From Acidobacteriaceae bacterium (GTDB lineage: Bacteria > Acidobacteriota > Terriglobia > Terriglobales > Acidobacteriaceae), in contig JASHOY010000130.1 in the NCBI GenBank assembly GCA_030038435.1, positions 1 through 34,627 on the forward strand: a stretch of DNA of 34,627 nt, given 5' to 3'. Shown here one piece after another: positions 31,651-34,627 of the stretch. The position numbers were made by a program, and so were the translations under genes. The notes beneath the pieces are model-generated. The model searched no databases. It was given only the letters and a program-made list of their open reading frames with translations, and had not been told where the DNA came from. Within the stretch, counting starts at the first letter, position 1, and each line of letters opens with the position of its first letter.

Positions 31651-33588
31651 ATGGCAAAGATTATCGGAATTGACCTTGGAACAACCAATTCGTGTGTGGC
31701 TGTGCTGGAAGGCGGAGAGCCGAAAGTGATTCCCAATGAAGAGGGCGGCCGCACTACGCCTTCTGTGGTCGGCTTTACCAAGAGCGGCGAACGGCTCGTA
31801 GGCCAGGTGGCCAAGCGCCAGGCCATCACCAACCCGGAGAACACCATCTTCTCCATCAAGCGCTTCATGGGCCGCCGCTTCAACGAAGTGAACGCGGAGA
31901 TGAAGATGGTGCCCTATAAGGTGGTCCAGCAGGGCGACCATGTCGCTGTAGTGGCGCAAGGCAAAGAGTACACCCCGCCTGAGATCTCCGCCATGATCCT
32001 GCAAAAGTTGAAGAAGAGCGCCGAAGCTTATCTGGGCGAAACGGTCAGCGAGGCCGTGATTACCGTCCCCGCCTACTTCAACGATGCGCAGCGCCAGGCC
32101 ACCAAGGACGCCGGCAAAATCGCCGGCCTCGATGTGAAACGCATCGTCAACGAGCCTACGGCGGCCGCACTGGCCTACGGACTCGACAAGAAAAAAGATG
32201 AGACCATCGCCGTCTACGACTTCGGCGGCGGCACATTCGATATTTCCATCCTCGAAGTCGGCGAAGGAGTCATTGAGGTCAAGTCGACCAACGGCGACAC
32301 CCACCTGGGCGGCGACAACCTCGACCAGCGCATCGTCGACTGGCTGATCACCGAGTTCAAGCAGGAGGAAGGCCTCGACCTGGCTTCGAAAGGCAATGAA
32401 ATGGCCTTGCAGCGGCTCAAGGACGCCGCCGAGAAAGCCAAAATCGAGCTCTCAACCACTCTGGAAACGGAGATCAACCTGCCCTTCATCACCGCCGACG
32501 CCACCGGTCCCAAGCACCTGGTTCGGAAGCTCACTCGCGCCAAGCTCGAGCAGATGGTTCAGGACCTTCTCGAAAAGTCGATCGGCCCTTGCAAGCAGGC
32601 CATGTCCGATGCCAGCGTCACCACCAAAGACATTGACGAGGTGGTGCTGGTCGGCGGCCAGACCCGCATGCCCAAAATCCAGGAACTGGTGCGCACCCTC
32701 TTCGGCAAAGAGCCGCATCGCGGCGTGAACCCTGACGAAGTAGTCGCTGTGGGAGCAGCAGTGCAGGCAGGAGTGCTGGCCGGCGAGGTCAAGGACCTGC
32801 TGTTGCTCGACGTCACCCCGCTGACCCTGGCCATTGAGACGCTGGGCGGCGTGGCCACTCCCATGATTCCGCGCAACACCACCATCCCCACCAAGAAGAC
32901 CGAGACCTTCTCCACGGCAGCGGATAGCCAGACCGAAGTTGAAGTGCACGTGCTGCAGGGCGAGCGCCCCATGGCCGGGCAGAACCGCACCCTGGGCAAG
33001 TTCAAGCTGGGCGGAATTCCCCCCGCCCCGCGGGGCGTGCCGCAGATCGAGGTCACTTTCGACATCGATGCCAACGGCATTCTCAATGTCACTGCCAAAG
33101 ACATGGCCACCAGCAAGGACACGCGCATCACCATTACCTCCAGCTCCGGCCTCTCCAAAGAAGAGGTCGAGCGGATGGCCAAGGATGCCGAGGCACACGC
33201 CTCCGAGGATCGCGAGAAGCGCGACGAGATCGAGGCGCGTAATTCGCTCGACGGCCTTGTCTACAGCATTGAAAAAATGCTCAAGGAGAACGGCGACAAG
33301 ATCCAGGGCCCGGAGAAAGCCGAAGTCGAAGCCGCGCTCACCGAAGCCCGGAACGCTATGGGCGGGACTCCATCCGTCAGTGACCTGAAAGCTGCGCATG
33401 AGAAGCTCACCCAGGCCAGCCACAAGCTCGCCGAGGTGCTCTACAAGGCCAACGCCGCGCAGGCGGCTTCGCAGCCCGGCGCTCCTTCCGGCGACGGCAC
33501 ACAACCCGGCGCCGCCCAGGGCAGCGAGCACAAGAAAGACGAAGGCGTAATCGACGCCGAGTACGTCGACGTCGAAGACAAAAAATAA
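31651..33588 (+). CDS. dnaK: Chaperone DnaK (Hsp70)
   Basis: DnaK is the ATP-dependent Hsp70 chaperone of the cytosol, working with DnaJ and GrpE. The 645 residues begin [22 protein letters not shown]. The nucleotide-binding domain has the phosphate loops and signatures [19 protein letters not shown] and [15 protein letters not shown], followed by the interdomain linker [16 protein letters not shown]. The substrate-binding domain includes [40 protein letters not shown]. The helical lid and a disordered tail end in [15 protein letters not shown], the conserved C-terminal motif. GGCGGGAAG precedes the ATG by about 8 bases. The gene stands alone: no grpE or dnaJ is visible on either side. Heat control is likely through the upstream repeat (inference). 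Confidence 0.98.
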   Translation: MAKIIGIDLGTTNSCVAVLEGGEPKVIPNEEGGRTTPSVVGFTKSGERLVGQVAKRQAITNPENTIFSIKRFMGRRFNEVNAEMKMVPYKVVQQGDHVAVVAQGKEYTPPEISAMILQKLKKSAEAYLGETVSEAVITVPAYFNDAQRQATKDAGKIAGLDVKRIVNEPTAAALAYGLDKKKDETIAVYDFGGGTFDISILEVGEGVIEVKSTNGDTHLGGDNLDQRIVDWLITEFKQEEGLDLASKGNEMALQRLKDAAEKAKIELSTTLETEINLPFITADATGPKHLVRKLTRAKLEQMVQDLLEKSIGPCKQAMSDASVTTKDIDEVVLVGGQTRMPKIQELVRTLFGKEPHRGVNPDEVVAVGAAVQAGVLAGEVKDLLLLDVTPLTLAIETLGGVATPMIPRNTTIPTKKTETFSTAADSQTEVEVHVLQGERPMAGQNRTLGKFKLGGIPPAPRGVPQIEVTFDIDANGILNVTAKDMATSKDTRITITSSSGLSKEEVERMAKDAEAHASEDREKRDEIEARNSLDGLVYSIEKMLKENGDKIQGPEKAEVEAALTEARNAMGGTPSVSDLKAAHEKLTQASHKLAEVLYKANAAQAASQPGAPSGDGTQPGAAQGSEHKKDEGVIDAEYVDVEDKK

Positions 33589-33641
33589 CGGACTGGCCGT
33601 CCCGGCAAACCCGCCTTCGGGCGAATATGCAATTTGGGGGT

Positions 33642-33692
33642 GGGTGGAGCGGATCCGTCCACCCCAATGTGTATGCGCTCCCATTTGGGTGG
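33642..33692 (+). repeat. Overlapping alternative hairpins downstream of dnaK
   Basis: Segment B (TCCACCCCAATG, 33658-33669) can pair with upstream GGGTGGA (33642-33648, with inner palindrome CGGATCCG) or with downstream CATTTGGGTGG (33682-33692; 10 of 11 pairs). The two structures exclude each other. GTCTTAAT follows the second. The rest of 33589-33913 shows no gene I can support on either strand. Confidence 0.5.
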
Positions 33693-33913
33693 GTCTTAAT
33701 CAATCCCAGGGATCGGTTGGCCGTCAAAGGAGATGAAGAATGACCGCCGGAACCAGAACCTGGCTTCGCTTCACCAACCCATAAAGAACCATTACGCGAA
33801 CAGTTTTTTGAGAACCAACGGCAACTTTGGTTGCCAAACTCGCCCAATGCTTCGCATATCAACGCAGAATGGAAGATACAGAGTTCCCCCGGTCCGCGTT
33901 GCGGAATGCCCTT

Positions 33914-34294
33914 TTACGCCTTGGGTTGCGCATTCTCTCGCGTGCAAAGAGACCCCACGGCGCGGAGAAAAGCGCTGGGACCACAGAGAGTTTCACAAGT
34001 CACGTCGAAGACCTTCAGCAGATCCGAGCGCAGCTCCTGTATGCGCAGGATGCGGATACTCGCATCCCGCTTCTTCAGCGCTCCCGCCACGCGAATGGCC
34101 CGCGCCAGATTCACTGACTGGCTGATGACTGCTACGTCGAATCGGCCTTCGGGAAGAATCTTGAGTACGCTGTTGCTGGTCGTGGATTCGACCTCGTAGC
34201 CTTCATTTCGCAGAATCAAATCGCGCGACAGGCGAAGATGATCGTCGTCGCCAACCGAAAGAATTCGGAACCCGGGAACCATAGGCACACCCAT
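33914..34294 (-). CDS. Orphan degenerate receiver-domain protein
   Basis: This 126-residue protein has the sequence pattern of a response-regulator receiver: FRILSVGDDDHLRLSRDLILRNEGYEVESTT, then a beta-3 strand RFDVAVISQSV. The acidic cluster DDD is kept, but the phospho-acceptor Asp after the beta-3 strand is replaced by Ser (VIS), and the conserved Lys is not evident. There is no output domain. Such stand-alone, non-phosphorylatable receivers are common in Acidobacteria and are probably protein-protein switches. The start may be ATG 34294, TTG 34297 or ATG 34282; none has a strong ribosome binding site. It converges with dnaK, with the alternative hairpins between them. Confidence 0.75.
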   Translation of the reverse strand: MGVPMVPGFRILSVGDDDHLRLSRDLILRNEGYEVESTTSNSVLKILPEGRFDVAVISQSVNLARAIRVAGALKKRDASIRILRIQELRSDLLKVFDVTCETLCGPSAFLRAVGSLCTRENAQPKA

Positions 34295-34535
34295 CAAAAC
34301 TGCAACCTGTCACTTGAATCGATCACGTCCTCGTTCAGGGGAGCAGGAAGAGAGACTGGAAGAGCACTGCAAGAAACTGCCGCAGGCCAGAAAGAATACA
34401 AATATCAATTGATCTCTCGAAAATCCTGTTCGCCCCCAGGCAAAGGCTTCGAGCTGCATTTGTTGTCCACTAAAAGAATATCCCCAAATTCAAACCTCGG
34501 TAACTAGTCGGTCCTGAAAAATCTCATAACATGCT

Positions 34536-34548
34536 TTATTGTCAATAA
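34536..34548. promoter_or_regulatory. Palindrome TTATTGTCAATAA
   Basis: This perfect 6-bp inverted repeat around one T touches the -35 region of the promoter at 34566-34574. It is an operator candidate for a regulator of the gene that begins at the window edge. The stretch 34298-34535 upstream of it has no gene I can support. Confidence 0.5.
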
Positions 34549-34565
34549 CATAAAATGGATTAATG

Positions 34566-34574
34566 TGGTATAAT
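34566..34574 (+). promoter_or_regulatory. Extended -10 promoter, TGGTATAAT
   Basis: A perfect TATAAT (34569-34574) is preceded by TGG, the extended -10 form, in AT-rich DNA. The -35 position is not consensus. About 47 bases downstream, GGGGAAAAACGA leads to an ATG at 34621, the likely start of a plus-strand gene that continues beyond the window. Confidence 0.55.
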
Positions 34575-34627
34575 TGCCTCAGTTTCATGGCAACTTCTGC
34601 TGATAACTGGGGAAAAACGAATGCGTC

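Noticed and set aside
33733..34199. Plus-strand frames over the receiver gene
   Set aside because: They overlap the receiver-like minus-strand gene, show no domain, and have compositional features of antisense reading.
1..34627. CRISPR array, prophage, insertion sequence or tRNA/rRNA genes
   Set aside because: I saw no spaced identical repeats, transposase, integrase or phage structural genes, nor conserved tRNA/rRNA sequence blocks by eye; a covariance search was not possible.

Overview
The window looks like chromosomal DNA of an Acidobacteriota (Terriglobia-type) bacterium. No marker gene settles this. The case is the gene mix: an ADOP-type fused ABC permease, a very long Oar/carboxypeptidase-regulatory-type TonB-dependent receptor, several Tat-exported Gfo/Idh/MocA oxidoreductases, a DUF6807 protein, an NtrC-type regulator with a GAFTSA loop, a degenerate orphan receiver, and GC-rich coding DNA. 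I saw no rRNA, tRNA, CRISPR array, transposase or phage gene.

Layout, left to right. 1-4 kb: ADOP permease (minus strand), then a YihY/BrkB membrane protein. 4-6.4 kb: pyruvate kinase, then elongation factor P. The efp gene has an intrinsic terminator wedged against its ribosome binding site, and the protein has asparagine where the functional lysine or arginine normally sits. 6.4-8.5 kb: a HEPN protein overlapping an unrecognised gene, then a secreted inhibitory-type serpin. 8.7-13.7 kb: glycosyltransferase, radical SAM enzyme, Tat oxidoreductase and aldo/keto reductase. 13.9-15.4 kb: a secreted DUF2059 protein (minus) and L-ribulose-5-phosphate 4-epimerase (plus). 15.7-20 kb: a large membrane histidine kinase (PDZ-like, multi-TM, GAF, PAS, HisKA, HATPase) overlapping its sigma-54 activator partner. 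20-28 kb: a probable pectin/galacturonan use locus with a TonB-dependent receptor behind a promoter flanked by two identical palindromic operators, a GH28 enzyme, a second Tat oxidoreductase and a DUF6807 protein. 28-30.2 kb: a compact partner-switching cassette (GAF-PP2C phosphatase, RsbW-like kinase, STAS antagonist). 30.2-33.6 kb: M24 peptidase and DnaK. 33.9-34.3 kb: degenerate receiver (minus). The right edge carries a strong extended -10 promoter and a palindrome in front of a gene that begins at the last seven bases.

The non-coding DNA is unusually structured. There are octamer tandem repeats (GAGTCRGC-like) in three intergenic sites, GGGTGGG-armed hairpins in three others, two cases of alternative or conditional hairpins (before efp, after dnaK), and an inverted repeat reaching into the serpin ribosome binding site. 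The strongest candidates for something new are the efp leader together with its asparagine EF-P, the twin-operator receptor promoter, and the HEPN gene pair. All functional statements are read from sequence and family knowledge; no search or folding program was run.
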